A DNA stretch of 40,297 nucleotides from Neobacillus citreus (GCF_018343545.2 NZ_JAGYPE020000053.1:1-40297); one strand, 5' to 3'; shown: positions 23,310 through 31,720, numbered from the stretch's first letter. The notes: generated by a model not told the origin, from the letters alone. Made by a program: numbers and translations.

Positions 23310-24650
23310 TTGAAAAAAATTGCGATCGCGGGAACAGGATATGCTGGACTAGTCACAGGGGTTTGTTTAGCGGAGATTGGTCATTCGGTCATTTGTGTTG
23401 ATAAAGAATCTACTAAAGTTGAAATCCTCAAAAAAGGAAAATCAACGATTTATGAACCTGGCTTGGAAGAGATGCTAAAGAGAAATATAGAGGCGGGCAG
23501 GATTTCATTTACAGCTAGTTCTTCTGAGGGCTATAAAGATGCGGAAATCATCATCATTACTGTGGGAACGCCAAAAACAAAAGATGGATTGTTAGATTTG
23601 CACTATATTAACCAAGTCTCAATCGAAATCGGCCAATCCATTGTTCGTCCAGATGTCATTATTGTAACGAAAAGTACCGTACCAGCCGGAACTAGTGAAA
23701 AGATTAAGGAATGGATTAAGTTAAATAGTCCCCAAAAGCTCAATTTCCACATTGCGGCAAACCCGGAGTTTCTTCGTCAAGGTTCAGCTATTCATGATAT
23801 GTTTCATGGGGACAGGATTATTATCGGTTCGGAGAGTGAGTATGCCTTAAATTGCTTAGAGGATTTATATAAGCCATTTGGCATTCCAATTATGAAAACA
23901 GATACAAGCAGTGCAGAACTAATTAAGGTTGCTGCAAATGCATTTTTGGCCTTGAAAATTAGTTATGTGAACGCCCTGTCCAATTACTGCGAACAAATCG
24001 GAGGAAATATTGAAGATGTAGCAATGGGAATGGGGATGGACAATCGGATTGGGCTGTCGTTCTTAAATGCCGGCATCGGTTTTGGCGGCTCATGTCTTCC
24101 GAAAGATACCGAGGCACTTGTTAATATGGCACAAAAGGCAGGAGAGCCAAACAAACTGCTGGAGGAAGCATTACAGATTAATCGAAGGCAGGAATTACGA
24201 CTATTCCAAAAGGCACAAACCAGATTTTCTAATTTAAAAGGGAAGAGAGTAGCGATATTGGGACTTGCCTATAAACCTGATACAGATGATGTCCGTGAGA
24301 GTGCTGCAATCAAGCTGGCAAGGCAGCTGGTGAAGGAGGAGGCCTCGATCATTGGCTTTGATCCTGTGTCAATAGAGAATGCCAAATTGGAATTAGGGGA
24401 GCTCATCTCCTATACAAATTCACTACATGAGGCACTTAAGGGGGCTGATTTGGCGTTGATCGTGACGGATTGGGAGGAAATTAAAACGATTGAACTAAAC
24501 AGCTTTTCTGAGCTCATGAAACAGCCGGTTGTTTTTGATGGAAGAAATTGTTTTCAGCTTGAAATCGTTGAAAAATATCCAATCGAATATCACTCAATTG
24601 GCAGACCCAGTGTATATGGAAAAATGAAAAAAGGAAATCCCGTAAGTTAA
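23310..24650 (+). CDS. UDP-glucose 6-dehydrogenase
   Basis: This 446-residue member of the UDP-glucose/GDP-mannose dehydrogenase family oxidises UDP-glucose to UDP-glucuronate with two NAD. It has the N-terminal Rossmann motif GTGYAGLVTGVCLAE, the TKSTVPAGTSEKI segment, NPEFLRQGSAIHDMFHGDRIIIG, the catalytic Cys262 in GFGGSCLPKDTEAL, and the C-terminal domain with LGLAYKPDTDDVRESAA. UDP-glucuronate would serve the epimerase encoded at 15.8 kb. TuaD and YtcA of B. subtilis are relatives. The TTG start lies after AGAAAGGA. It is the last gene of the GT-C/ugd pair. GDP-mannose dehydrogenase activity is a less likely alternative. Confidence 0.93.
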   Translation: MKKIAIAGTGYAGLVTGVCLAEIGHSVICVDKESTKVEILKKGKSTIYEPGLEEMLKRNIEAGRISFTASSSEGYKDAEIIIITVGTPKTKDGLLDLHYINQVSIEIGQSIVRPDVIIVTKSTVPAGTSEKIKEWIKLNSPQKLNFHIAANPEFLRQGSAIHDMFHGDRIIIGSESEYALNCLEDLYKPFGIPIMKTDTSSAELIKVAANAFLALKISYVNALSNYCEQIGGNIEDVAMGMGMDNRIGLSFLNAGIGFGGSCLPKDTEALVNMAQKAGEPNKLLEEALQINRRQELRLFQKAQTRFSNLKGKRVAILGLAYKPDTDDVRESAAIKLARQLVKEEASIIGFDPVSIENAKLELGELISYTNSLHEALKGADLALIVTDWEEIKTIELNSFSELMKQPVVFDGRNCFQLEIVEKYPIEYHSIGRPSVYGKMKKGNPVS

Positions 24651-24667
24651 AAGGGGATTTCCTTTTT
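24628..24667. terminator. Bidirectional terminator between ugd and ald
   Basis: A 14-bp stem (AAAAAGGAAATCCC / GGGATTTCCTTTTT, 12-nt loop) overlaps the last codons of ugd and lies between convergent genes. Confidence 0.88.
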
Positions 24668-24683
24668 GTAAGGAGGCGTATGA

Positions 24684-25817
24684 TTATTTTGAGGAAAGTT
24701 CCTTTTCCAATGCGATTTCAACAGGTACATAAGCATATCCCAAATCGTGGGCAACTGCCTCATAAGTGATTTCTCCGTTTGCCACGTTTACGCCAAGTTT
24801 CAATGCTGGGTTCTCCGAAATCGCTTTACAAACGCCTTTACCCGCAATTTGAAGGGCATAAGGAACCGTAACATTCGTTAAGGCAATAGTAGAGGTCCTA
24901 GGAACCGCACCTGGCATATTGGCAACAGAGTAGTGTATAACTCCATGCTTCTCAAAGGTTGGGTTATCATGGGTGGTCACGTGATCAATTGTTTCGACGA
25001 TGCCGCCTTGGTCAATTGCCACATCAACAATAACTGACCCCGGCTTCATTGCTTTCACCATTTCTTCTTTGACAAGCCTAGGCGCTTTTGCACCTGGAAT
25101 TAACACTGCCCCAATTAACAGATCAGCTTCAGCAACCGCTTCCCCAATATTATATGGATTGGACATTAATGTTTTAATTTGATTTCCGAAAATATCATCA
25201 AGCTGGCGCAGGCGGTCCGCACTTAGGTCAATAATCGTTACGTCAGCACCTAAGCCGATGGCCATTTTAGCTGCATTTGTTCCGACAACACCGCCGCCAA
25301 TGATGGTTACTTTTCCGCGGTTTACTCCTGGTACACCGGCAAGCAGAATCCCTTGGCCGCCGTTATTTTTTTGCAGGAATGCGGCTCCGATTTGGGCAGC
25401 CATTCGGCCAGCCACTTCACTCATCGGCGTTAGCAATGGAAGTGTATTGTTTACCGATACGGTTTCATAGGCAATCGCACTGACGCCCTTATCTTTAAGT
25501 GCCTGTGCCAAAGCAGGCTCAGCAGCAAGGTGTAGATAGGTAAATAAAATCAGCCCTTGCCTGAAGTATTGATATTCACTAGCGAGCGGCTCTTTGACTT
25601 TCATAACCATATCCGCTTTTGTCCAGACCTGTTCGGCGCTATTAATAATTTGGGCGCCGGCTTTTTCGTACGATTCATTATTGAAACCGCTTCCAATTCC
25701 GGCGCCCTTTTCGATTAAAACCGTGTGGCCGGCATTAATAAATGAAATAACACCTGCTGGAGTAAGTGCTACTCGATTCTCATTATTCTTTATTTCTTTA
25801 GGTACCCCGATAATCAT
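24684..25817 (-). CDS. ald: Alanine dehydrogenase
   Basis: This 377-residue cytosolic NAD-dependent enzyme interconverts L-alanine and pyruvate plus ammonia, used in alanine catabolism and needed for normal sporulation in B. subtilis. Hallmarks are the N-terminal MIIGVPKEIKNNENRVALTPAGV, the substrate-binding region MVMKVKEPLASEYQYF (catalytic Lys), FTYLHLAAE with the catalytic His, the Rossmann glycine motif TIIGGGVVGTNAAKMA, and NMPGAVPRTSTIALTN. The ribosome binding site is AGGGAGGA. The adjacent upstream gene is its known activator type, AdeR, transcribed in the same direction with a 131-bp gap that presumably holds the ald promoter. Confidence 0.97.
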   Translation of the reverse strand: MIIGVPKEIKNNENRVALTPAGVISFINAGHTVLIEKGAGIGSGFNNESYEKAGAQIINSAEQVWTKADMVMKVKEPLASEYQYFRQGLILFTYLHLAAEPALAQALKDKGVSAIAYETVSVNNTLPLLTPMSEVAGRMAAQIGAAFLQKNNGGQGILLAGVPGVNRGKVTIIGGGVVGTNAAKMAIGLGADVTIIDLSADRLRQLDDIFGNQIKTLMSNPYNIGEAVAEADLLIGAVLIPGAKAPRLVKEEMVKAMKPGSVIVDVAIDQGGIVETIDHVTTHDNPTFEKHGVIHYSVANMPGAVPRTSTIALTNVTVPYALQIAGKGVCKAISENPALKLGVNVANGEITYEAVAHDLGYAYVPVEIALEKELSSK

Positions 25818-25948
25818 CTTGTTAATTCCTCCCTAATCTTCAATCAAAAATCCTATGGATAAAGTATAAAAGGTTTAGGGAAGAATTTCTTTGTCAGGAA
25901 AGAAAAATAATGTTTTAACTTTTTGGGGATTTTCACAAAAAGTTTTGT

Positions 25949-27187
25949 TTAAATCCCCTTGTATTTATTAAGCTTTAAATCAAGGTAGAGCATCATTTTT
26001 TGATTAGGGTCTTTAAAATTAATGTCGCCAATTTCGGAGATTCGCTTTATGCGATAGGCCAAAGTGTTGGCATGGACATTCAAATCCTTCGCTGCATCGT
26101 TTATATTGTCATCAAAGTTTAAGAAACTCTCCAATGTTTCAAGAAGATTGCTGTTATGTTTTTGATCATATTCGTGAAGCTTTTTTAAGGAATAGTTCTC
26201 GTATTCTTCATTTCTTCTTTTTTCTAAAAGCAAATCAAATAACTGATAAATGCCCAGCTTTTGATAGTTAATGATGTCTTTTGTTTCCTTAGGGAATTTG
26301 TCTTTTACCGTTAATACAGCATTTGCTTCATCGTAAGCTTTGCTGATTTTTGAATAATCCTCATAAATGCCGCTGCAGGCGGGGGTAATCTCTTTAATTC
26401 CGAAGCGGTCATCTAATTTAGCAGCAAACATTCTCGCAAATTGATCTAGTTCTGGGATCGGGTTTTCAAAATAATCAGCTGCGGCCAGTAAGATAAGCTG
26501 GTTGCAATCAATGGCATAAAGCAAAATTTTGACCCGCTGAGTTGTCTTTAATAAATAGGAAATAGCCTGTTCTTCTTTGGTTGTAATGTTGTGCGGCAGT
26601 TTGTAAACCTGCACGGCAAAGAATTTAGCGGGAGTTATTTGTAGAAAATGGAAGTGCTCCATAATTTCCCTAGATGAGTTCAAATGCCGGGTTAACAGTT
26701 TCCAAAAGAATTCCTGGGTACGTTCTTCCTTTTTATTTTTTCTTGTCTGAAGCTGCAGCAGTTTGTTTTTGACTGCGTCCGCAGCATTTTTTAATAAGGT
26801 AAAATCCTCGTTTGTTAATGACCGATCGATTTCAAGGGCCCAAATGAATCCTAATACCTCATCCTGCTTCCAAATTGAAATCGCGACCCGATGGCCAAGA
26901 CCGATATCCTCCATGTTTTTTACCCGAATTGGTTCCTTGGTTTTAAGCAGGGCAGGAATGGTTCCTTCTTTCCATAATTGATTAATAACCTTTTCAGGTA
27001 CTCGGCGGCCAATAATGGTGGAAATTCGAGCCGGATCCGTTCGCTCGTCATGGGTGCTATAGGCAAGCAGACGATGGTTCGCATCTTCAATCGTAATCGG
27101 GCATTTAAGCACCTGGCTGATCATGTCGGCAAATTCATCTAAACTATCAAAAGCAGCCTTAAAAGGGTCATATCGATTACCTTCCAA
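25949..27187 (-). CDS. adeR: PucR/CdaR-type activator of ald (AdeR)
   Basis: This transcription regulator of about 412 residues has an N-terminal sensory part (residues about 20-150, GAF-like) and a C-terminal PucR-type helix-turn-helix. The end is diagnostic: FLNFDDNINDAAKDLNVHANTLAYRIKRISEIGDINF, then a short tail. AdeR of B. subtilis has this architecture, lies next to ald and activates it in response to alanine; the same gene pair here supports the name. A TTG start at 27187 lies 7 bp after GGAGGT; an ATG five codons earlier (27202) overlaps that ribosome binding site. Confidence 0.88.
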   Translation of the reverse strand: MEGNRYDPFKAAFDSLDEFADMISQVLKCPITIEDANHRLLAYSTHDERTDPARISTIIGRRVPEKVINQLWKEGTIPALLKTKEPIRVKNMEDIGLGHRVAISIWKQDEVLGFIWALEIDRSLTNEDFTLLKNAADAVKNKLLQLQTRKNKKEERTQEFFWKLLTRHLNSSREIMEHFHFLQITPAKFFAVQVYKLPHNITTKEEQAISYLLKTTQRVKILLYAIDCNQLILLAAADYFENPIPELDQFARMFAAKLDDRFGIKEITPACSGIYEDYSKISKAYDEANAVLTVKDKFPKETKDIINYQKLGIYQLFDLLLEKRRNEEYENYSLKKLHEYDQKHNSNLLETLESFLNFDDNINDAAKDLNVHANTLAYRIKRISEIGDINFKDPNQKMMLYLDLKLNKYKGI

Positions 27188-27324
27188 TTTGTTGACCTCC
27201 ATTTATGTAGGAAAACTTTTCTGTTATATAATGCTCTTTGTTTTATTTTACAAAATTACAAGATAAGGTTGAATGCTTAATTTTTTCGCATACTAAAATT
27301 ATATGCGTAAAGGAGGTATGTACA

Positions 27325-28143
27325 TTGAGGAAACTGACCATGTTATTTGCTGCTGCTTTGTATTTATTAATTTTCCCAAATTCACTTGGCTTAGCGCAGA
27401 CTGAAAAAAGTCCGCTTGAAAGCCTGTATGAGCAGAATACCATGTCAGTCTTATGGTTTCAAAAGTCTGGTGAGGCAAAGGCATTATATTATCAAGGGTA
27501 CTCCCTTGGCAAACTAAGACTGGATGAAATTCTTTCCAAAAAGCTTAAAAGGAATGGGTTAAAACCAGCGATCGTGCTTGATATTGACGAAACGGTACTG
27601 GATAACAGTCCATATCATGCCTGGATGGTTCAAACCGGAAAAGGAGACCCCATTGATTGGAGTGATTGGTTTAACAGGGCGGAAGCAAAGCCGCTGCCAG
27701 GTGCGCTGGATTTCCTGAAGTATGCCGAATCAAGGGGAGTGGAGATCTTCTATATTTCTAACCGCAAGGAAGCACACAAGGAAGCGACCATCAAAAATTT
27801 ACAAATGGTTGGCGCTCCGAAAGCGGATAAGGAGCATGTTTTATTACAGCAGGAAAAAGAAATAGGCAAGGAAATACGGCGGGAACAGGTAGCGAAAGAT
27901 TACGATATTGTCCTGTTATTTGGGGATAATCTCGGGGATTTTAAAGGATTTGATCAATTATCCGCTGCAGATAGGATGAAGTCAGTTGACAGAATAAATG
28001 CCGAGTTCGGCAGTAAGTTTATCGTCTTTCCAAATCCAATGTATGGGGATTGGGAAGGGGCCATTTACGATTATGATTTGAAGAAGGCTCCTGCAGACTA
28101 TATGAAAATAAGAAAAGATAACCTTCAAAGCTTTGAACCATAA
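27325..28143 (+). CDS. Secreted HAD acid phosphatase, e(P4) family
   Basis: This 272-residue class B/C-type HAD phosphatase of the lipoprotein e(P4) 5'-nucleotidase family carries the nucleophile motif VLDIDETVLDNSPY (Asp86, Asp88), the FYISNRKEAHKEAT second motif, a lysine-rich third region, and LLFGDNLGDFKGF as the acidic metal motif. The N-terminus is a signal peptide (LTMLFAAALYLLIFPNSLGLA) but contains no lipobox cysteine, so this member is probably released or loosely bound rather than lipidated. The TTG start at 27325 lies 8 bp after AAAGGAGG. It should hydrolyse nucleotides or other phosphomonoesters outside the cell, giving phosphate and nucleosides. It is monocistronic, divergent from adeR. 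Confidence 0.9.
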   Translation: MRKLTMLFAAALYLLIFPNSLGLAQTEKSPLESLYEQNTMSVLWFQKSGEAKALYYQGYSLGKLRLDEILSKKLKRNGLKPAIVLDIDETVLDNSPYHAWMVQTGKGDPIDWSDWFNRAEAKPLPGALDFLKYAESRGVEIFYISNRKEAHKEATIKNLQMVGAPKADKEHVLLQQEKEIGKEIRREQVAKDYDIVLLFGDNLGDFKGFDQLSAADRMKSVDRINAEFGSKFIVFPNPMYGDWEGAIYDYDLKKAPADYMKIRKDNLQSFEP

Positions 28144-28152
28144 TTTTCATTT

Positions 28153-28190
28153 AAAAAGCGCTGCGGAAAAAAAAGCCCGCAGCGCTTTTT
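28153..28190 (+). terminator. Terminator after the acid phosphatase gene
   Basis: A perfect 14-bp stem (AAAAAGCGCTGCGG / CCGCAGCGCTTTTT) has a 10-nt loop. Confidence 0.92.
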
Positions 28191-28251
28191 ATTGAATTTT
28201 TAGAAGGACTATCAGAATAAATGCAGGAAATTTATTATGTTTGCCAGAATA

Positions 28252-28620
28252 TTAATTTGCTTTTACATTCTTAAGGATATTGATGGCAAAAAGGATGATA
28301 CCGAGGACCATTAATGTTCCGCCAGCAGCAACACCTGGACCGGCAGACTCATTACCTGAAACCAGCAGTGCCAGTGAGATCATCATGACAGGAAGGGCAA
28401 TATTATGAAGCCAGAAGTGAACTTTTGCCAATGTGGTTTCCGCGGCTTGAGGAAAGGCAACATAAATAAGACCGGCAAGCGTCATCGCTGTCCATCCTAA
28501 TAAATTAATATGGACATGAACTGGAGTAAAATTAAAGTTTTCCGTCATCGACATGTACATTCCAAGGCATACTCCAATGACAAAGTAGCAAACAGAAACT
28601 TTAATAAACTTAATACCCAT
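28252..28620 (-). CDS. Stand-alone heme-copper oxidase subunit I-like membrane protein
   Basis: This 122-residue protein with four predicted transmembrane helices resembles the N-terminal part of cbb3/NorB-type oxidase subunit I. Typical are the TPVHVHINLLGWTAMTLAGLIYVAFP segment, with His residues at about 35 and 37, and AKVHFWLHNIALPVM. It is far too short to be a complete oxidase subunit and lacks the copper-site helices. Such single-unit proteins are annotated in many Bacillaceae as cytochrome-c oxidase, but their role is unknown; they might bind one heme. The ribosome binding site is GGGAGGTAGG, just before ATG. It is monocistronic. Confidence 0.8.
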   Translation of the reverse strand: MGIKFIKVSVCYFVIGVCLGMYMSMTENFNFTPVHVHINLLGWTAMTLAGLIYVAFPQAAETTLAKVHFWLHNIALPVMMISLALLVSGNESAGPGVAAGGTLMVLGIILFAINILKNVKAN

Positions 28621-28742
28621 TTTCCTACCTACCTCCCTTAAAAATAATGACTATAGTAGTAAATATGTAGGGCTATTTCATTGTAGAACTATCATTTTCG
28701 AGGACGAGAACGGATTTACTCTGATACTAAAGTAATAAAAAT

Positions 28743-28764
28743 AAAGCACCCCGAAAGGTGCTTT
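28743..28764 (-). terminator. Terminator of the DUF445 gene
   Basis: An 8-bp stem (AAAGCACC / GGTGCTTT) with a 6-nt loop is followed on the minus strand by ATTTTTATT. Confidence 0.8.
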
Positions 28765-28768
28765 ACAT

Positions 28769-30025
28769 TTAAAACAATGCTTTTATTCCAACTAGTGCCA
28801 GCCCGATGAGAAAACCACACAATGCTCCATTAACCCGAATCCATTGCAGGTCTTTTCCTACATTGGTTTCAATCATGTGGATGAGCGTTTTATTATCCAG
28901 CTTTTCAAGATTTTCTTCGACCAGTTTGCCGACTTTGGAATGGTTTTTATCAACAAACCCGGCAATTTGCATTTTAATCCAAGCTTCAAGCTGTCCCATC
29001 TTTTCCTGATTTGACCCGAATTCACTTAGTCCGTCCTTTATGAAAGGAAGAAGATATTCATCGTAGAAAATAGGGTCTTCCACAAAATCCAGTGCTTTAG
29101 CTTGAGCATTCGCCAGGAATTCGTTGATTTTTTCTTCAGGTTCCCATTTTGCAATCAATTGGGATTTAAAGCGTTCCAATTCTTCATACATTTTTTCGTC
29201 ACTTTTCAGGCTCTCAAGTTTCTGGTGAATGTGAATCAATAGGGTTTGCCTGTTTTGGTTAAAGGGGTCACGGAAGCTATCGACACCCTTAATGATTAGA
29301 TTCTGGATGATATTGCCCAGCTTTTCCTCATTCACGAGATTGCTAAATGATCGGATTGCAAACTGCATAATCCCGTCGGCTGGAATATTTTCAATCATCT
29401 CCACAGCAATTCCGCCGAGACGATATTTAGTGCTATCCTTTTTGGCCCAAACATCAATTTCCTTAAGTACCAAATCAAGTGCTTTTTCATCATATTTTCT
29501 GACTGTAACCTGGTCAATCAGGAGAGGGAGATAATGCTTTGTATCTAAGCTATTAAGCTGAGATTTAAGCTCCTTTTCAATGACCGGGGCCATTTTTTGC
29601 AGGTTTACCATCTTAATTAAATGTTTAATAACCTTTATGCTATTCTTTTTTAGATTGTCTCCGTGTATTTCCTCATTGACGAGTGAAAAAATTTTCTCCG
29701 TGAACTGGAAATTGTTTATTTTCTGCTGGATACTTTCTTTCGTCAGCCAATCATTTTCCAGCATCGAGATGATTTTTGCGATAATTTTACTGCGATTTTT
29801 CGGCAAAAGAGCAGTATGCGGGATTGGCAGCCCTAGCGGATGCCGAAAAAGGGCCGTCACGGCAAACCAGTCGGCAAGGCCACCTACCAGCCCTGCTTCA
29901 AAACCACCTTGGAGAACTGTTCTCCAAATGGATGGCGGCATGGGAATTGTAGCAAGAAATCCAGCTGCCATAATAATTAATGAAATGGTAGCCAGATGTC
30001 GTGTATTTGTTTTCTTATTAACCAT
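28769..30025 (-). CDS. DUF445 family membrane-associated protein
   Basis: This protein of about 418 residues belongs to DUF445. It has an N-terminal membrane helix (LATISLIIMAAGFLATIPMP), the family signature GGFEAGLVGGLADWFAVTALFRHPLGLPIPHTALLPKNRSKI, a long amphipathic helical middle, and a C-terminal hydrophobic helix (WIRVNGALCGFLIGLALVGIKALF). Homologues include E. coli YjiN and Bacillus YheB-type proteins. No function has been established for the family as far as I know. The ATG at 30025 is preceded by GAGGGG; a start five codons upstream overlaps that site. It is monocistronic with its own terminator. Confidence 0.88.
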   Translation of the reverse strand: MVNKKTNTRHLATISLIIMAAGFLATIPMPPSIWRTVLQGGFEAGLVGGLADWFAVTALFRHPLGLPIPHTALLPKNRSKIIAKIISMLENDWLTKESIQQKINNFQFTEKIFSLVNEEIHGDNLKKNSIKVIKHLIKMVNLQKMAPVIEKELKSQLNSLDTKHYLPLLIDQVTVRKYDEKALDLVLKEIDVWAKKDSTKYRLGGIAVEMIENIPADGIMQFAIRSFSNLVNEEKLGNIIQNLIIKGVDSFRDPFNQNRQTLLIHIHQKLESLKSDEKMYEELERFKSQLIAKWEPEEKINEFLANAQAKALDFVEDPIFYDEYLLPFIKDGLSEFGSNQEKMGQLEAWIKMQIAGFVDKNHSKVGKLVEENLEKLDNKTLIHMIETNVGKDLQWIRVNGALCGFLIGLALVGIKALF

Positions 30026-30136
30026 TATTGTACCCCTCATTTTTCATAAAGATAAAGTCATAATGCTATTATCTCAATATTGTAGAAAAAAAAGCAAAAA
30101 AAACCTATCTAAAAATCCTATTCTTGTTGAGAAAGA

Positions 30137-30172
30137 AAAAAACCTTCTCGTTGGCTTAAGAGGAGGTTTTTT
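30137..30172 (-). terminator. Terminator overlapping the end of the 190-aa hypothetical gene
   Basis: AAAAAACCTTCTC pairs with GAGGAGGTTTTTT (one mismatch) around a 10-nt loop. On the minus strand it includes the last codons and stop and ends in a T tract. Confidence 0.78.
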
Positions 30173-30728
30173 TCGCGGGCTTTTTGTGGGTAATCAGCCC
30201 GTCTAAATCAGTAATATAGAATTGTATTTCTGGAGCTGATTTTAAATATTTGTCCTGGATTAGCTGATAATAATTTACTCTGCGCTCCGGGTCAAACGGC
30301 AGCATCGGATATTCATTGTGCTCCTTGACATATAGGTCAACTGCTTTTTGGACAATGTCCATTTCCCCTGGGATATGCTTTTCGTGTTCTTCAAATATGT
30401 CATAGGTTTCCTTCGACATATAGTATTTTCTTTCAGGTATCCCGCCAAGAAGATGGGCAAGCTGTTTAAAATCGATGGAGTTATCCTCTTTAACAAGAAT
30501 GGTTCTATATACCCCTTTTGGCAGATTGTTGGAAAAATTATGAACGGTTTTTTTTATTTCTTCTAACGTTGCATCTATAATCGGATGTTGTTTATCCTCG
30601 GCTGTACCTTTGACTGGAACCTTTTGTTTCTTGTCTTCCTTTTTATGACTAATATGTTTTAAGAATAAATATATTGCAGCTCCGCCTATTACAATCCCTA
30701 AGATAGTGTAAATTAATATAATATCCAT
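30156..30728 (-). CDS. Conserved hypothetical protein, N-terminal anchor (possible DUF3939)
   Basis: This 190-residue protein has one N-terminal transmembrane helix (IILIYTILGIVIGGAAIYLFL), a Lys-rich linker, and a soluble domain of about 140 residues beginning IDATLEEIKKTVHNFSNNLPKGVYRTILV and containing ERKYYMSKETYDIFEEHE and FDPERRVNYYQLIQDKYL. I believe it belongs to the Bacillaceae DUF3939 group, but this is from memory of the general pattern and is not certain. The domain would face the cytoplasm or the outside depending on insertion. No catalytic residues are recognisable. The start is close behind GGGGGG. It is monocistronic. Confidence 0.6.
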   Translation of the reverse strand: MDIILIYTILGIVIGGAAIYLFLKHISHKKEDKKQKVPVKGTAEDKQHPIIDATLEEIKKTVHNFSNNLPKGVYRTILVKEDNSIDFKQLAHLLGGIPERKYYMSKETYDIFEEHEKHIPGEMDIVQKAVDLYVKEHNEYPMLPFDPERRVNYYQLIQDKYLKSAPEIQFYITDLDGLITHKKPAKKTSS

Positions 30729-30839
30729 GCCCCCCTATTTATATGGATGTATTATTATTTCTTTAAAAATATTATATTTCACTATATAAAATTTTGCCAT
30801 TTCTTGGTGAAAATGTCGAGCGGTTATTGGCGAAAAACA

Positions 30840-30865
30840 AAAAGGTATCCAGCAGGATACCTTTT
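30840..30865 (-). terminator. Terminator of the HesB-like gene
   Basis: An 11-bp stem (AAAAGGTATCC / GGATACCTTTT) with a 4-nt loop is followed on the minus strand by a T-rich tract. Confidence 0.85.
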
Positions 30866-30882
30866 AATATGCACCAGGGGGA

Positions 30883-31188
30883 TTAATTTACGAAATTTAC
30901 ATCCTTGTATGTCACATGTAACTCTTTAAGGAAATCATCAACGGATAAATAGGTTTCAGTATCCTCAAAAAACCATAAATCATTTTCTTCTATATAGAAG
31001 TTCATTCCATTTACTTCTTGCGAGAACCCAGAGTTTGATGGTGTTTCAATTGAAAATGCAAGACTATAGCCTTTGTGCTTTTCGCCAAAGCCGGCATATT
31101 GCGGGAACAGACGAACGCTAAAGGGCCTTGTGTATTCGAATTCTCCTGCAAACCATGTTACTGCTTTTTCATCAATAGAAATTAACAT
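30883..31188 (-). CDS. HesB/YneR-like protein without cysteines
   Basis: This 101-residue small protein has the HesB-like fold pattern (MLISIDEKAVTWFAGEFEY, GYSLAFSIETPSNSG, GMNFYIEENDLWFFEDTE) of the YneR/YqkB-like group. True A-type Fe-S carriers have three conserved cysteines; none is present here, so an Fe-S scaffold role is unlikely and the biochemical function is unknown. The ATG at 31188 is preceded by AAAAGGTTGGTG; an upstream in-frame start at 31221 would add an atypical extension. It is monocistronic with its own terminator. Confidence 0.75.
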   Translation of the reverse strand: MLISIDEKAVTWFAGEFEYTRPFSVRLFPQYAGFGEKHKGYSLAFSIETPSNSGFSQEVNGMNFYIEENDLWFFEDTETYLSVDDFLKELHVTYKDVNFVN

Positions 31189-31422
31189 ATTCAAACACCA
31201 ACCTTTTCTATGAGGTGACAATTCTAAAGAATTATCCTTATTTACTAAAAGATTACGTTTTTTCTTGGAAATTGCCTATGATAATATTCACATGAAGCTG
31301 TTTTTGGGGTTAATTGTTATAAAAAGTTCATTTTTAACAATTTGATTATAGAGTTACTGTTTTTGTAACATCTTAATGGTGAAAATGGTGATATGATAAC
31401 CACATGAAAGGGGATGTTGTTG
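31189..31422. other. Divergent intergenic region with a spaced inverted repeat
   Basis: This region of about 230 bp separates the HesB-like and coiled-coil genes. It contains the inverted repeat AATTGTTA (31312-31319) / TAACAATT (31335-31342), possibly an operator. I cannot place convincing promoter elements. Confidence 0.5.
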
Positions 31423-31719
31423 ATGGAAAAGCAGTTTGAGAAATTAAATGAGAACGTAAACGACATGAAGTCACTAATAAATACATTTAACAAAACTTTA
31501 GAGAACATTGAACAAAGACTTTCAAGATTAGAGAAAATGGATAGTATAGAACATCGCGTCGCTGTTAACCAAATCGACTTATCCGATATTAAAGAAGTGT
31601 TAGAACGGATCGAGGAATCGCAAATACATGATATCCAGCATATCAATCGCCGCCTTGATTCCCACCTAATTAAAATTGCAAAAGTAGAAGAAGAAACTTT
31701 GATTTTAAAGTCAAAATAA
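31423..31719 (+). CDS. Small coiled-coil protein of unknown function
   Basis: This 98-residue protein appears to be entirely helical and consists mostly of heptad repeats (FEKLNENVNDMKSLINTF, LENIEQRLSRLEKM, DLSDIKEVLERIEE). No membrane segment or signal peptide is present. The sequence resembles the leucine-rich coiled coils of small accessory or tail-type proteins, but I recognise no named family. I place the start at 31423, 9 bp after AAAGGGG, rather than at the ATG three codons earlier, which touches the ribosome binding site. It is monocistronic with a bidirectional terminator. Confidence 0.7.
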   Translation: MEKQFEKLNENVNDMKSLINTFNKTLENIEQRLSRLEKMDSIEHRVAVNQIDLSDIKEVLERIEESQIHDIQHINRRLDSHLIKIAKVEEETLILKSK

Positions 31720-31720
31720 A

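Noticed and set aside
14467..24650. Horizontally acquired genomic island
   Set aside because: I see no integrase, transposase, tRNA target, flanking direct repeats or obvious base-composition change, although the gene content is accessory-like.
30883..31188. Fe-S carrier assignment for the HesB-like protein
   Set aside because: The three cysteines needed for A-type Fe-S carriers are absent, so only fold similarity is claimed.
31317..31646. 109-residue minus-strand frame opposite the coiled-coil gene
   Set aside because: Ser/Phe-rich antisense shadow; the plus-strand frame has the ribosome binding site and a coherent coiled-coil protein.
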